Position numbers and translations under genes: made by a program. This document shows, piece after piece, positions 20,914 through 35,900 of a stretch of DNA of 64,000 bases. Below the pieces are notes generated by a model, which made no database searches, was not told where the DNA came from, and saw only the letters and a list, made by a program, of their open reading frames with translations. Positions within the stretch are counted from its first letter, which is position 1; every line of letters begins with the position of its first letter. Origin of the DNA: Flectonema sp. DT1601 (Eukaryota; Euglenozoa; Diplonemea; Diplonemida; Diplonemidae); assembly GCA_964019425.1 (NCBI GenBank), contig OZ025796.1, forward strand, positions 558,001 to 622,000, read 5' to 3'.

Positions 20914-23900
20914 ATGACGACTTTGGCTCTACTGGGGTGCCTTGTTGTTCAAAGCATAGGTCAACAATTGCCATGTCCGTACTATCATTCTTCAGTTTGT
21001 TTGAAGAATCCATGTCTAGGTGGCATTGATTCTAATTGTGTCCTTAATGGACCCCTTTGTGAATGTCCCATAACTGCAATTGATACTTGTTCTCAATACG
21101 CGCTTGATGACTGTGAAAACAATGCTTGTCCACAAGATAGATCACGATCATGTGTTGTGAATCCAGCTGGTCAATGTAGTTGCAAGGTAGATCTCCCACT
21201 TAGCTGCCGAGGTTACGATGTCGACACGTGCACTACATTCATGTGTCCTGAGAACTTAATGAGACGCTGCCAAGTCATTTCAGGTCGATGTGATTGCCCC
21301 GAGACTACTGAGCGTTGTGAAAATTACGACATCGCAATTTGTGAGCAGCAACCTTGTCCAGGAGATCAAACAAGAAATTGCCGAATTATTAACAACAGGT
21401 GTAGCTGTCCTTCTCAAAGAATTGATAATTGTCAGGACTTTAGTCTGACACAATGTACGACAATGCCGTGTCCAAATGATCAAAATAGAATGTGTCGGGT
21501 TGTTGACTACTTGGGAACGGATATATGTGACTGCCCGCAGATGATCGACAACTGCCAAGACTACCACGTCGATGTCTGCGAGCAACACGCCTGTCCAAAC
21601 GATGACAGCAGAAGGTGTCAAATCATCAACAACAGATGTGACTGTCCAATGGTGATCGACAGCTGTCAAGACTACCACGTCAATGTCTGCGAGCAACACG
21701 CCTGTCCAAACGATGACAGCAGAAGATGTCAGATCATCAACAACAAATGTGACTGTCCAATGGTGATCGACAGTTGTCAAGACTACCACGTCAATGTCTG
21801 TGAACAGCACGCTTGTCCAAACGATGACAGCAGAAGGTGTCAGGTCATCAACAACAGATGTGACTGTCCTCGCGTGATCGACAGTTGTCAAGACTACCAC
21901 GTCAATGTCTGCGAGCAACACGCTTGTCCAAACGATGACAGCAGAAGATGTCAGATCATCAACAACAAATGTGACTGTCCAATGGTGATTGACAGCTGTC
22001 AAGACTACCACGTCAATGTCTGTGAACAGCACGCTTGTCCAAACGATGACAGCAGAAGGTGTCAGGTCATCAACAACAGATGTGACTGTCCTCGCGTGAT
22101 CGACAGTTGTCAAGACTACCACGTCAATGTCTGCGAGCAACACGCTTGTCCAAACGATGACAGCAGAAGATGTCAGATCATCAACAACAAATGTGACTGT
22201 CCAATGGTGATTGACAGCTGTCAAGACTACCACGTCGATGTCTGTGAGCAACACGCTTGTCCAAACGATGACAGCAGAAGGTGTCAGGTCATCAACAACA
22301 GATGTGACTGCCCTCGCGTGATCGACAGTTGTCAGGACTACCACGTCAATGTCTGTGAACAGCACGCTTGTCCAAACGATGATGGAAGAAGGTGTCGGAT
22401 CATCAACAACAAATGTGACTGTCCTATGGTGATTGACAGCTGTCAAGACTACCACGTCAATGTCTGCGAGCAACACGCCTGTCCAAACGATGACAGCAGA
22501 AGGTGTCAGGTCATCAACAACAGATGTGACTGTCCTCGCGTGATCGACAGTTGTCAAGACTACCACGTCAATGTCTGCGAGCAACACGCTTGTCCAAACG
22601 ATGACAGCAGAAGATGTCAGATCATCAACAACAAATGTGACTGTCCAATGGTGATCGACAGTTGTCAAGACTACCACGTCGATGTCTGTGAGCAACACGC
22701 TTGTCCAAACGATGACAGCAGAAGATGTCAGGTTATCAACAACAAATGTGACTGTCCAATGGTGATTGACAGCTGTCAAGACTACCACGTCGATGTCTGT
22801 GAGCAACACGCTTGTCCAAACGATGACAGCAGAAGGTGTCAGATCATCAACAACAAATGTGACTGTCCAATGGTGATCGACAACTGCCAAGACTACCACG
22901 TCGATGTCTGCGAGCAACACACTTGTCCAAATGATGATGGAAGAAGGTGTCGGATTATCAACAACAAATGTGACTGTCCACAGAGGATCGATAACTGTCA
23001 GGACTACCACGTCGATGTCTGTGAACAACACGCCTGTCCAAACGATGACAGCAGAAAATGTCAGATCATCAACAACAGATGTGACTGTCCTCAGAAGGTT
23101 GACAACTGTCAGGATTACAGTCTCACTGAGTGTCCAGATAGGATTTGTCCAAATGACGCCAACCGCATGTGTGAAGTAATTACGTATACGACTGCTGCTG
23201 GGGCAACAACTTCCCGTTGTGACTGTCCTCAGAAGGTTGACAATTGTCAGGATTACAGTCTCACTGAGTGTCCAGAGAAAACCTGTCCAAATGACGCCAA
23301 CCGCATGTGTGAAGTAGTTAAGTATACAACTTCTACTGGGGCAGCTGCTTCCAGATGTGACTGTCCGCAAAGGGTTGACAATTGTCAGGACTACCACGTC
23401 AACGTTTGTGAGCAACACGCTTGTCCAAACGATGAAGGCAGAAAGTGCCAGATCATCAACGACAAATGTGACTGTCCACAGAGGATCGATAACTGTCAGG
23501 ACTACCACGTCAACGTTTGCGAGGAACACGTTTGTCCGAATGATGACAGCAGAAAGTGTCAGGTTATCAACAACAGATGTGACTGTCCTATGGTGATTGA
23601 CAGCTGTCAAGACTACCACGTCGATGTCTGTGAGCAACACGCCTGTCCAAACGATGACAGCAGAAGGTGTCAGGTCATCAACAACAAATGTGACTGTCCA
23701 CAGAGGATCGATAACTGTCAGGACTACCACGTAAACGTTTGTGAGCAACACGCTTGTCCAAACGATGAAGGCAGAAAGTGCCAGATCATCAACGACAAAT
23801 GTGACTGTCCACAGAGGATCGATAACTGTCAGGACTACCACGTCAACGTTTGCGAGGAACACGTTTGTCCGAATGATGACAGCAGAAAGTGTCAGGTTAT

Positions 23901-26900
23901 CAACAACAGGTGTGACTGTCCAATGGTGATCGACAGCTGTCAAGACTACCACGTCGATGTCTGCGAGCAACACGCCTGTCCAAATGATGACGGCAGAAGG
24001 TGTCAGGTTATCAACAACAAATGTGACTGTCCACAGAGGATCGATAACTGTCAGGACTACCACGTAAACGTTTGTGAGCAACACGCTTGTCCAAACGATG
24101 ACAGCAGAAAATGTCAGATCATCAACAACAAATGTGACTGTCCAATGGTGATCGACAACTGCCAAGACTACCACGTCGATGTCTGCGAGCAACACGCCTG
24201 TCCAAATGATGAAGGCAGAAGGTGTCAGATCATCAATAATAAATGTGACTGCCCACAGAGGATCGATAACTGTCAGGACTACCACGTCAACGTTTGCGAG
24301 GAACATGTTTGTCCAAACGATGACAGCAGAAGATGTCAGATCATCAACAACAGGTGTGACTGTCCTCAGAAGGTTGACAACTGTCAGGATTACAGTCTCA
24401 CTGAGTGTCCAGAGAAGTACTGTCCAAATGACGCCGATCGCATGTGTGAAGTAATTACGTACACGACTGCTGCTGGGGCAGCAACTTCCCGTTGTGACTG
24501 TCCTCAGAAGGTTGACAATTGTCAGGATTACAGTCTCACTGAGTGTCCAGAGAAGTACTGTCCAAATGACGCCGATCGCATGTGTGAAGTAATTACGTAC
24601 ACGACTGCTGCTGGGGCAGCAACTTCCCGTTGTGACTGTCCTCAGAAGGTTGACAATTGTCAGGATTACAGTCTCACTGAGTGTCCAGAGAAGTACTGTC
24701 CAAATGACGCCAACCGCATGTGTGAAGTAGTTAAGTATACAACCTCCACTGGAGCAGCAACTTCCCGTTGTGACTGTCCTCAGAAAGATGACAACTGCCA
24801 AGATTACAGTCTCACTGAGTGTCCAGAGAAGTACTGTCCAAATGACGCCGATCGCATGTGTGAAGTAATTACGTATACCACCTCCACTGGGGAAGCTACT
24901 TCCAGATGTGACTGTCCAATGGTGATCGACAGTTGTCAAGACTACCACGTCGATGTCTGCGAGCAACACGCTTGTCCAAATGATGACGGCAGAAGGTGTC
25001 AGATCATCAATAATAAATGTGACTGTCCACAGAGGATCGATAACTGTCAGGACTACCACGTCAACGTTTGCGAGGAACATGTTTGTCCAAATGATGACAG
25101 CAGAAAGTGTCAGATCATCAACAACAGGTGTGACTGTCCTCAGAAGGTTGACAACTGTCAGGATTACAGTCTCACTGAGTGTCCAGAGAAGTACTGTCCA
25201 AATGACGCCGACCGCATGTGTGAAGTAATTACGTACACGACTGCTGCTGGGGCAGCAACTTCCCGTTGTGACTGTCCTCAGAAGGTTGACAATTGTCAGG
25301 ATTACAGTCTCACTGAGTGTCCAGAGAAGTACTGTCCAAATGACGCCGATCGCATGTGTGAAGTAATTACGTACACGACTGCTGCTGGGGCAGCAACTTC
25401 CCGTTGTGACTGTCCTCAGAAGGTTGACAACTGTCAGGATTACAGTCTCACTGAGTGTCCAGAGAAGTACTGTCCAAATGACGCCAACCGCATGTGTGAA
25501 GTAATTACGTATACCACCTCCGCTGGGGCAGCTGCTTCCAGATGTGACTGTCCAATGGTGATCGACAGTTGTCAAGACTACCACGTCAATGTCTGTGAAC
25601 AACACGCCTGTCCAAACGATGACAGCAGAAGGTGTCAAATCATCAACAACAAATGTGACTGTCCAATGGTGATCGACAACTGTCAAGACTACCACGTCGA
25701 TGTCTGCGAGCAACACGCCTGTCCAAATGATGATGGAAGAAGGTGTCGGATTATCAACAACAAATGTGACTGTCCACAGAGGATCGATAACTGTCAGGAC
25801 TACCACGTCAACGTTTGCGAGGAACATGTTTGTCCGAATGATGACAGCAGAAAGTGTCAGATCATCAACAACAGGTGTGACTGTCCTCAGAAGGTTGACA
25901 ACTGTCAGGATTACAGTCTCACTGAGTGTCCAGATAGGACTTGTCCAAATGACGCCAACCGCATGTGTGAAGTAATTACGTACACGACTGCTGCTGGGGC
26001 AACAACTTCCCGTTGTGACTGTCCTCAGAGGATTGATAACTGCCAAGATTACGGACTCACTGAGTGTCCAGAGAAGTACTGTCCAAATGACGCCAACCGC
26101 ATGTGTGAAGTAGTTAAGTACACAACCTCTATTGGTGCGGCTGCAGCCATATGTGATTGCCCACAGAGGGTTGACAACTGTCAGGATTACAGTCTCACTG
26201 AGTGTCCAGAGAAGTACTGTCCAAATGACGCCAACCGCATGTGTGAAGTAATTACGTACACGACTGCTGCTGGGGCAACAACGTCCCGTTGTGACTGTCC
26301 TCAGAAGGTTGACAACTGTCAGGATTACAGTCTCACTGAGTGTCCAGAGAAGTACTGTCCAAATGACGCCAACCGCATGTGTGAAGTAGTTAAGTACACA
26401 ACCTCTATTGGGGCAGCTGCAGCCAGATGTGATTGCCCACAGAGGGTTGACAACTGTCAGGATTACGGTCTCACTGAGTGTCCAGAGAAGTACTGTCCAA
26501 ATGACGCCAACCGCATGTGTGAAGTAATTAAGTATACAACTTCTACTGGGGCAGCTGCTGCCAGATGTGACTGCCCGCAGAAGATTGATAATTGCCAGGA
26601 CTATAATGTTGCAGAATGTACAATGAAAGCCTGCCCTAACGATAGGAGTAGAAATTGTGAAGTAATTAATAATCGCTGTGACTGCCCATCAGTAATCAGA
26701 CAGTGTTCTGACTATGCGCTTGATGATTGTACTAGCCGAAGGTGCCCAAGAGACCAGAAGAGATATTGCAAAATTGTAAATAACAAATGTGACTGTCCAG
26801 TGATGACCAGCTGTACCGATTACAATGTTATGGAATGTGAAGAGCACAAGTGTCCACAAGATTCGAGCAGAAGGTGTAAACTCGATGGAGACCATTGTGA

Positions 26901-29900
26901 CTGTCCATTTGAAAAGTGTGAAGATTTAGACAGTAAAGTCTGTACTAAACATGCTTGTCCACAAGATCCGTCCAGAAGATGTCAACTTTTTAACAATCAC
27001 TGTGATTGCCCTGACACAGTCGATTCTTGTTTTGATATTTCTATCGACAAGTGCGAGCAATCAAAGTGTCCAAATGATTATTCGAGATATTGTAAAGTAA
27101 CAACTGACTTGATATTTGGTAGTCGTTGTGATTGCTCTCCACCAGTTGACTGTGCTGACTACGATATTCAAGTATGTCACAGATACGCGTGTCCTAATGA
27201 TCCAACAATGAGGTGTTCAGTTTTGAATGATGAATGCACTTGTGGCAAACCAAAAAGCTGCTACGACCTATCAGTTGACACGTGCAGTGATATGCCATGT
27301 CCTAATGACGGAAGTAGGAAATGTCAGGTTCATGTTGATCCAGTTAATGGTGATCACTGTGACTGCATGCCAGCAGAGACCTGCGAAGACTACGACCCAA
27401 GAGTTTGTGTGAGATACTCGTGTCCTGAAGATCCGACTCGGAATTGTGTTGTTAAGAATAACAAATGTAGTTGTCCTCCAGAAATAAAATCGTGTTCTGA
27501 TTACAGTCTTCGGGAGTGTAGTCAGCACTCTTGTCCAAATGACCCATCGAGATACTGCCAGGTTCATGGAAATCAGTGTAACTGCTTACCAATGAAATCA
27601 TGTTCTGAGTTAAATCTGTACGTCTGTGAGAGGTACCCATGTCCACAAGACAAGACAAGGAATTGTCAAGTCACATCCGACGGAAGGTGTGACTGCCCAG
27701 TAATGATTGATAGCTGTTTCGACTACAGCTTGTCAGAATGTGAAAACAGGTACTGCCCATCTGATAGCACCAGAAGATGTCAAGTTCACAACGGCCGTTG
27801 TGACTGCAGTCCAACCCGCAGTTGTTCTGATTACGACATTCGTATATGTGAGAGGTATGCTTCTATTATGATGATGCCTTCTTTTGTACTATTAGGTACT
27901 TTAAGGATTCTTATAATAAAATAAAACAGGTACACTTGTCCAGAAGATATGACTAAGAAGTGTCAGGTCACTGCTGACGGTCGTTGTGACTGCCCTCCCA
28001 AAATTAAGAGCTGCTACGACTACAGCGTCAGAGAGTGTGAGAAACATGTCTGCCCTGATGACACAAGTCGCAAGTGTCAAATTCACGATGACCACTGCGA
28101 CTGTCTGCCATCAAGAAGCTGCAAGGACTACGACATCAGAGTCTGTGAGAGGTATGCCTGTCCTGAAGATTGGACAAAGAAGTGTCAGGTAGTTAACGGA
28201 ATGTGTGACTGCCCTCCTGCAGTTAACAGCTGCTACGACTACAGTGTCGCTCAATGTGAAGGACAACAGTGCCCTAATGACCCGTCAAGATCTTGCAGAG
28301 TTCACAACGATCACTGTGATTGTTATCCAATTCATGATTGCTCTGATTATGATGTCGCTTATTGCTCTCGTAACTTGTGTCCAAATGATCCAACGAGGAG
28401 GTGTCAAGTTATGGGAAACAGTTGTTCCTGTCCACCATCAATTGATTCTTGTTTTGATCTCGGAGTCGCGGAATGTGCTCGCTACAGATGTCCAAATGAT
28501 CCGACTCGCAACTGTCAAGTTCATGGAGATCATTGCGACTGTTACCCTACCAAAACCTGCCAAGACTATGACGTTAATGAGTGTGCAAGGTATGTTGATC
28601 CTCTTTTTGTTTAATTATATATTTTTATCAACAACCTTCGTGATAATATTAGAGTTTTCCTTTCTCTGTAGAGTAACAGCATTACAAATAAAAAAAACAC
28701 AACCAGATACACGTGTCCTGATGACCGCACTCGCAAATGCCAAGTCATAAACTACAAGTGTGACTGCCCAAGTAAGATAGACAGCTGCTATGATCTCAGT
28801 GTCGATGTTTGTGAAAAACATGACTGTCCAAATGATCCAGCGGCGGGTAGAAAATGTATGATTCACTACGACCATTGTGACTGTGCTCCAAGTCTTAAAT
28901 GTTCCGACTATGATGTTTTAATGTGCAATAGGTACACTTGTCCTGAAGATTCATCAAAGAAATGCCAGGTCACTGTTGACGGCCGATGTGATTGCCCTTC
29001 GAACCCCACAACATGTTACGACTACTCACTTACGAATTGTGTTGGAAACATCTGTCCTGATGATAATTCTCAAAAATGTCAAGTCCACCCTGACGGTTAC
29101 TGTTCTTGTGGTCCAGTAACGAATTCTTGTTCTTATTACGACACGAGAGTCTGCGAGAGGTACGCATGTCCAGAAGATTCAACGAAGAAATGTCAAGTAG
29201 TAAATGGAAAGTGTGACTGCCCTCGGAAGATTGACAGCTGCTATGATCTCAGCCTTAGAGAATGCTCATCACACACCTGTCCAAATGACAACACCCGAAG
29301 GTGTGCTGTTCATGGTGATCATTGTGATTGTACACCAACTGTGTCTTGCGCTGATTACGATACTGCAATCTGTGAAAGACACGCATGCCCAGAAGATTCA
29401 ACAAAGAACTGTCAAGTCAACCTTTTAGGAAAGTGTGATTGCCCTCCTTCTATAAAGTCATGTTATGATCTCAGTCTTTCTGAATGTTCACAACACCAAT
29501 GCCCTGAAGACTTAGAATTTAGTTGTGTAGTAGTTAACGGTTACTGTGACTGTATGAAATTGACAGGAGGATGTGAAATTTATAACATCAAAGTCTGTGA
29601 GAGGTACGCATGTCCAGATGACGAAACTATGAAATGCAGAGTTTCTCAAGAAGGAACCTGCGAGTGCCCACCCGCAATTAAATCCTGTTATGACTACAGC
29701 TTGCAAGAGTGTGAGAAACACGCTTGTCCAAACAATGGAGATCAAAGATGTAGAATTCATGATGACCACTGCGACTGCCCGCCATCTAAAACTTGCGCAG
29801 ATTACGACATTCGTGTTTGTGAAAGATATCCTTGTCCAGATGACTCAACTAAGAAGTGTCAAGTCACTAATGGCAGGTGTGACTGCCCTCCTTCAATTGA

Positions 29901-32900
29901 TTCATGTTATGACTACAGTCTTGATGAGTGTGAGAAACATGCTTGTCCTAATGATGATTCGAGAAAGTGTTTTATTCACGGTAATCACTGTGACTGCATG
30001 CATCCTCGATCATGTAGTGATTACGACAACGTCCAGTGTCAAAGGCACAGCTGCCCAGAGAATCCAGCTCTGAACTGTCGGGTTAAGAGAGATGGAAGTT
30101 GTGGATGCCCACCTGCAGTAAAGACCTGTTATGATTACAGCGTTAAAGAATGTGAATACCATGTGTGTCCTGATGACAACTCTAGAAGATGTCAAATTCA
30201 CCAAGACCACTGTGACTGTATGGCAGTCATTGATAGTTGTTCTTCTTATGATGTCAGAGTCTGTGAGAGGTACACTTGTCCAGAAGATATGACTAAGAAG
30301 TGTCAGGTCACTGCTGACGGTCGTTGTGACTGCCCTCTCACAGCTAAGAGCTGCTACGACTACAGCATCAGAGAGTGTGAGAGACATGTCTGCCCCGATG
30401 ACACAAGTCGCAAGTGTCAAATTCACGATGACCACTGCGACTGTCTGCCATCAAGAAGCTGCAAGGACTACGACATCAGAGTCTGTGAGAGGTATGCCTG
30501 TCCTGAAGATTGGACAAAGAAGTGTCAGGTAGTTAACGGAATGTGTGACTGCCCTCCTGCAATTGACAGCTGTTACGACTACAGTGTCGCTGAGTGTGAA
30601 AATCACATGTGTCCGGGTTCGAACCCAACTGATGGAAGAAGATGTAAGATTCACATCGACCACTGCGACTGCATGCCACAACAAAATAGCTGCTCTGACT
30701 ACGATCCTGTTCAGTGCAGTCGTTACACTTGTCCTGAGGACTCGACGAAGAATTGTAGAGTCACAAACGGCAAGTGTGATTGTCCTCCAACAGTATCATC
30801 TTGTTATGATCTAAGTGTGTATGAGTGTGAGAAACACAGATGTCCAAATGATGACAGCAGGAAGTGTCAGATCCACATAGATCATTGTGACTGCATGCCT
30901 ACTAACAGTTGCGAAGATTACGACCTTTCGACATGTGAGATGCATGCGTGTCCTGAGCTGTCTCATGTGAGATGTAAAATCACTTCTGATGGCAGGTGTG
31001 ATTGCCCTCGTCTAATCAACTCTTGTTCTGACTACAGCACCACAGAATGTGAATCCCAATGGTGTCCAAATGATGTAACCAAACGCTGTCAGCTCCGTGG
31101 CACTAACTGCGAATGCATTGGCACCACCCCATCCTGTTCTGACTATAGTCCTAGTACCTGTGAAAGGTGTGCTTCTTTAAAATATTAAAACAGTACAAGT
31201 TGGATTATGTACTGCCCAATTATTCTTTTTCTCTTCTGATGGATTTTATTGATCACCGGAAGGGTTCATTTTTGTTCTTGCGCCAACCAACTGCAAAGTT
31301 GGAAGACAGGGGGGAAAAAAACTATAATAAAATAAAACAGGTACACTTGTCCAGAAGATATGACTAAGAAGTGTCAGGTCACTGCTGACGGTCGTTGTGA
31401 CTGCCCTCCCAAAATTAAGAGCTGCTACGACTACAGCGTCAGAGAGTGTGAGAAACATGTCTGCCCTGATGACACAAGTCGCAAGTGTCAAATTCACGAT
31501 GACCACTGCGACTGTCTGCCATCAAAAAGCTGCAAGGACTACGACATCAGAGTCTGTGAGAGGTATGCCTGTCCTGAAGATTGGACAAAGAAGTGTCAGG
31601 TAGTTAACGGAATGTGTGACTGCCCTCCTGCAATTGACAGCTGCTACGACTACAGTGTCGCTGAGTGTGAAAATCACATGTGTCCGGGTTCGAACCCAAC
31701 TGATGGAAGAAGATGTAAGATTCACATCGACCACTGCGACTGCATGCCACAACAAGACGCCTGCTCCGACTATGACATCAACGCTTGTGAGCAACACGCT
31801 TGCCCAGAAGATTCAACAAAGAAGTGTCAAATTACGAACGGAAAGTGCGACTGTCCAAATGTTGTCATCTCGTGTTATGATTACAGTGTCAAAGAATGTG
31901 AACAACATCTCTGTCCAGAAGATCAGAGCAGACCTTGTCAGATTAGGGACGACCACTGTGACTGTATGCCAGTAGTCCCGTCTTGTTCTAACTTCAACGT
32001 TCGAGTTTGTGAGAGATACACTTGTCCTGATGACAGTACTAAGAAGTGTCAGGTAACTAATGGAGAATGTGACTGTCCAAAAGAAGTTAAAAGCTGCTAC
32101 GACCTTTCCTTGCGGGAATGCGAAAGCCACGCATGCCCTAACGACGGAACACGTAGGTGTCAAATTAACGGAAACCACTGCGATTGCCTCCCAGCGAAAT
32201 CTTGCGAAGAATACGATATCAGAATTTGTGAGAGGTACCCTTGTCCTGATGATACGTCTAAGAGATGTAAAATATCAACAAATCTGGCAAGTGGTAATAT
32301 GAAGTGTGGTTGCCCTGATGAAGCGAAGACGTGTTACGACTACAGCCTTGCGGAATGTGGAAGTCAGAAGTGTCCTAATGATGATGAGGGAAGACTTTGC
32401 CAAGTTCACAATGACCACTGTGACTGCCTTCCTAGTAAAAGTTGCAGAGATCACGACATCAGAGTCTGCGAGCGTTATGCCTGCCCAGATGACCAAAGTA
32501 AAAATTGTAGGATCGTAAATAACGAATGCGCGTGTCCTTCTGTAATTGAATCATGTTCTGACTACAGTCTGACTGAGTGCGGACAGCATAGCTGCCCAAA
32601 TGATGATTCCAAAAAGTGTAAAGTACACCTTGGAAGCTGTCAATGCCCTCCAGAAAGCTGTAAGGGACTTCCTCCCAGGCAATGCCTCAGACATGTTTGT
32701 GAATCAAACCAAAATGCGAGATGTGTTCTTATAAATGGCGAGTGTGATTGCCCTCCAACAGTTGTGTCATGTGAACATCATCATCCTGCTGATTGTGAGC
32801 GTCATGCTTGTCCGGGAAGTACCAGTTTCCAACGGTGCAAGTTAAACTCTGATAAGAAGTGTGAGTGTGCAAGGAAACCACAATGCTCTGATCACGGTGT

Positions 32901-35900
32901 AAACGTTTGCCGAACAAAAACTTGTCCTGAAGATGCAAACCGCCGATGTGCTTTCATTGATGGGATGTGCTCGTGTCCTCCTGCCATCGCAAGCTGCAGT
33001 CGATTCCCACCAAGTGTCTGTACCAGATATCGTTGTCCTCAGACCCCATTCCTTCCTTGTGCTGTCAACAAAGAAGGTCGTTGCGATTGCCCAAGCCAAG
33101 AAAGATCATGCGAAGACTACTCGCTGGAAACCTGCAAGGAAAACCCTTGTCCAGAAAATAGCCTCGCGCAATGCGCTCCTCTCAACGGCAAGTGCAGTTG
33201 CCCTGAACCACGTCTGTGCTCTGATTATGATCCTGCGATCTGTGAGCAATTCTTGTGTCCGGAAAGTCCTAACTTGCGATGTGCTCTCGACAGTGCCGGA
33301 CGATGCAACTGCCCGGAGTTTGGATGTCGCAGCTTCCCAACTTCAACATGTCACAGACACAGCTGCCCTGAAGACTCAACCAAAGCCTGTGAAATTGACA
33401 GTGTCGGAATCTGCAATTGCCCAATGGAAGTGAGAAGTTGTGCAGATGCCTCGTTGCACAAGTGCGGGTCAACTGCGTGCCCAGAAGACCCAAGTAAGAA
33501 TTGCCAACTTGACTCAGCAACTGGTGTCTGTGCTTGTCCTGGGGCCAGAAAGAGATGTAAGGACCAAACACTGGAGGATTGCAGAAAGCACTTCTGTCTG
33601 GATGACAACACCAAGAGATGTGAAATTAACTCTCTGCACCTCTGCGAGTGTCCGGATGATGGCGCCGCATGTACGCAGCACACTGCTGACACTTGCGGAC
33701 AGTTCAACTGCCCGAGAAATCCGAACAGAGCTTGTGCGATGAACGATGCAGGCAATTGCGACTGTCCACCAGACACGAGAAGCTGTGCGGATCTCTCAAT
33801 GGAGGTCTGCGAATCTACAGCCTGCCCAGAAAACCCTGATGTGAATTGCCAACTCGAATCAGAAACTGGTACTTGCTCTTGCCCTGGAGGTGGTAAGAGA
33901 TGTAAGGACAGAACACTGGAGGATTGCAGAAAGCACTACTGTCTGGATGACAACACCAAGAGATGTGAAATTAACTCTCTGCACCTCTGCGAGTGTCCGG
34001 ATGATGGTGTTGCATGTACGCAGCACACTGCTAACAATTGCGGACAGTACAACTGTCCGAGAAATCCGAACAGAGCTTGTGCGATGAACGATGCAGGCAA
34101 CTGCGACTGTCCACCAGACCCTAGGAGCTGTGCAGACGTGTCGTTGAGGAACTGCAAGTCTACCGCCTGCCCAGAAAACCCAAGTATGAATTGCGAACTC
34201 GACTCTGCATCTGCGACTTGCAGCTGTCCAGGAGCTGGGAAGAAGTGCGAAGACAGGTCCTTGAATGATTGCAGAAAGTACTTCTGCCAGAATGACAACA
34301 CCAAGAGATGCGAAATTAACTCTCTTCACCTCTGCGAGTGTCCAGACGCAGCAACATCGTGTTCACAGCATACTGCGAATTGTGAAGAGTTTCGCTGCCC
34401 TGAAGACTCGGAGAGATTCTGTAAAATTGACCAATTTGGAAACTGTGGCTGTCCTGAAGATAGAAGCTGTTGGTTGCACAGTGTTGCTGAGTGTTCGAAC
34501 CATGTTTGCCCTGAGGATCCTTTAAAACAGTGTGTTGTTAAAGGGGGAAAATGTGACTGTCCATTAGTAATTAAAACTTGTGAACTTTATTCAGCTGATG
34601 AATGTCATCGTCGTGTGTGTCCTGACGACTCGACAAGGAATTGCCAACTCAACTCAGATCGCGTATGTGACTGTCCTGATGTTGAGGATAGCTGTGAGAG
34701 CTACACTCCAAAGTCTTGTGAGTCTCAGAGATGTCCAGAAAGACCAAACATGAAATGCATCTTGCATTCCAACAACACTTGTGGCTGCCCTCCTCCTAGT
34801 GGATGCGCTAGATATCCGTTGGCGCGGTGCGCAAAACTAACTTGCCCAGAAAATAATCGTGTTATGTGTCAGGTTACAGAAGAAGGAACTTGTGATTGCG
34901 CTCCTCCAACGGAGTGCTCTCACTACAATCCGAAAATCTGCGTTGACATGCCCTGCCCTGATAACAGAAGACGCAAATGTCAACTTATTGGCGGTCAGTG
35001 TGACTGTCCTAAACCAACCAAAACGTGCGCTGACTACGACCTCAACTACTGTTCACAAAATAGATGTCCAGAAGACTCAACAAGGAGATGTCAAGTGAAC
35101 ACACAAACTAAGCAATGTACTTGTGAGAGAGTTACTGAATCCTGTAAGTCATACTCACTTAATGAATGTGGTAATCACAGATGTCCAGACAATAAGCGTT
35201 ATATGTGTGCTATTAATGCTGTTGGAATATGTGACTGTCCACAGACAATGACATGCGCAGACTACGGACTTGACTCATGTTCACAAAAGAGATGTCCGGA
35301 AGACAGGAGAAGAAGGTGTGTTGTGAACACTCTAAACAAACAGTGTACGTGTGAAAGGGAAGCAACAACATGCAAATCGTACTCTGTAGAGACCTGTTCA
35401 AAGTACAAGTGCCCAGAAAATAAATCCCAGAGGTGCGCTGTCAACTCTCTTGGAGTTTGTGATTGTCCGCCTACCGCTCGCCCTTGTTCTGCTTACCCAA
35501 TTTCAACGTGTCAAACGTACAGCTGTCCGAATAACAGCGGCATGCGCTGTGCTATAAACAGAAATGGTCGATGTGATTGCCCTGACACTATTAAATCTTG
35601 TTCTGATTACGGACTGAGTGTATGCAGTAGTAGGAACTGTCCTGAGAATCGTTCTCAAAGATGTGTTGTCATCAATAATGAGTGTCAGTGTAATCCTTCA
35701 GTCAGATCTTGTTCCGCGTATCGTCCATCAGAATGCGAGAGGTACGTCTGCCCCGTGGACCCTAGCAGGAAATGTGCAGTCAATGCCGCTGGCAGATGTG
35801 ATTGCCCAGAGGTGCAATGCTCATCGTTGTCTACGTCGGAGTGCACAAGGAACTGGTGCCCCAACTCTGGAAGGACTCGAAGGTGTGAAATTATTGGAAA

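Noticed and set aside
21280-26046. A 1,588-codon open frame on the minus strand across the cysteine array
   Set aside because: It is the shadow of periodic repeats (111 and 138 bp, both multiples of three): one stop-free module is stop-free in all. The sense strand has the signal peptide, Cys spacing and splice logic.
21540-26580. CRISPR-like regular repeats
   Set aside because: Repeats are contiguous coding modules in frame, with no unique spacers, in a eukaryotic gene.
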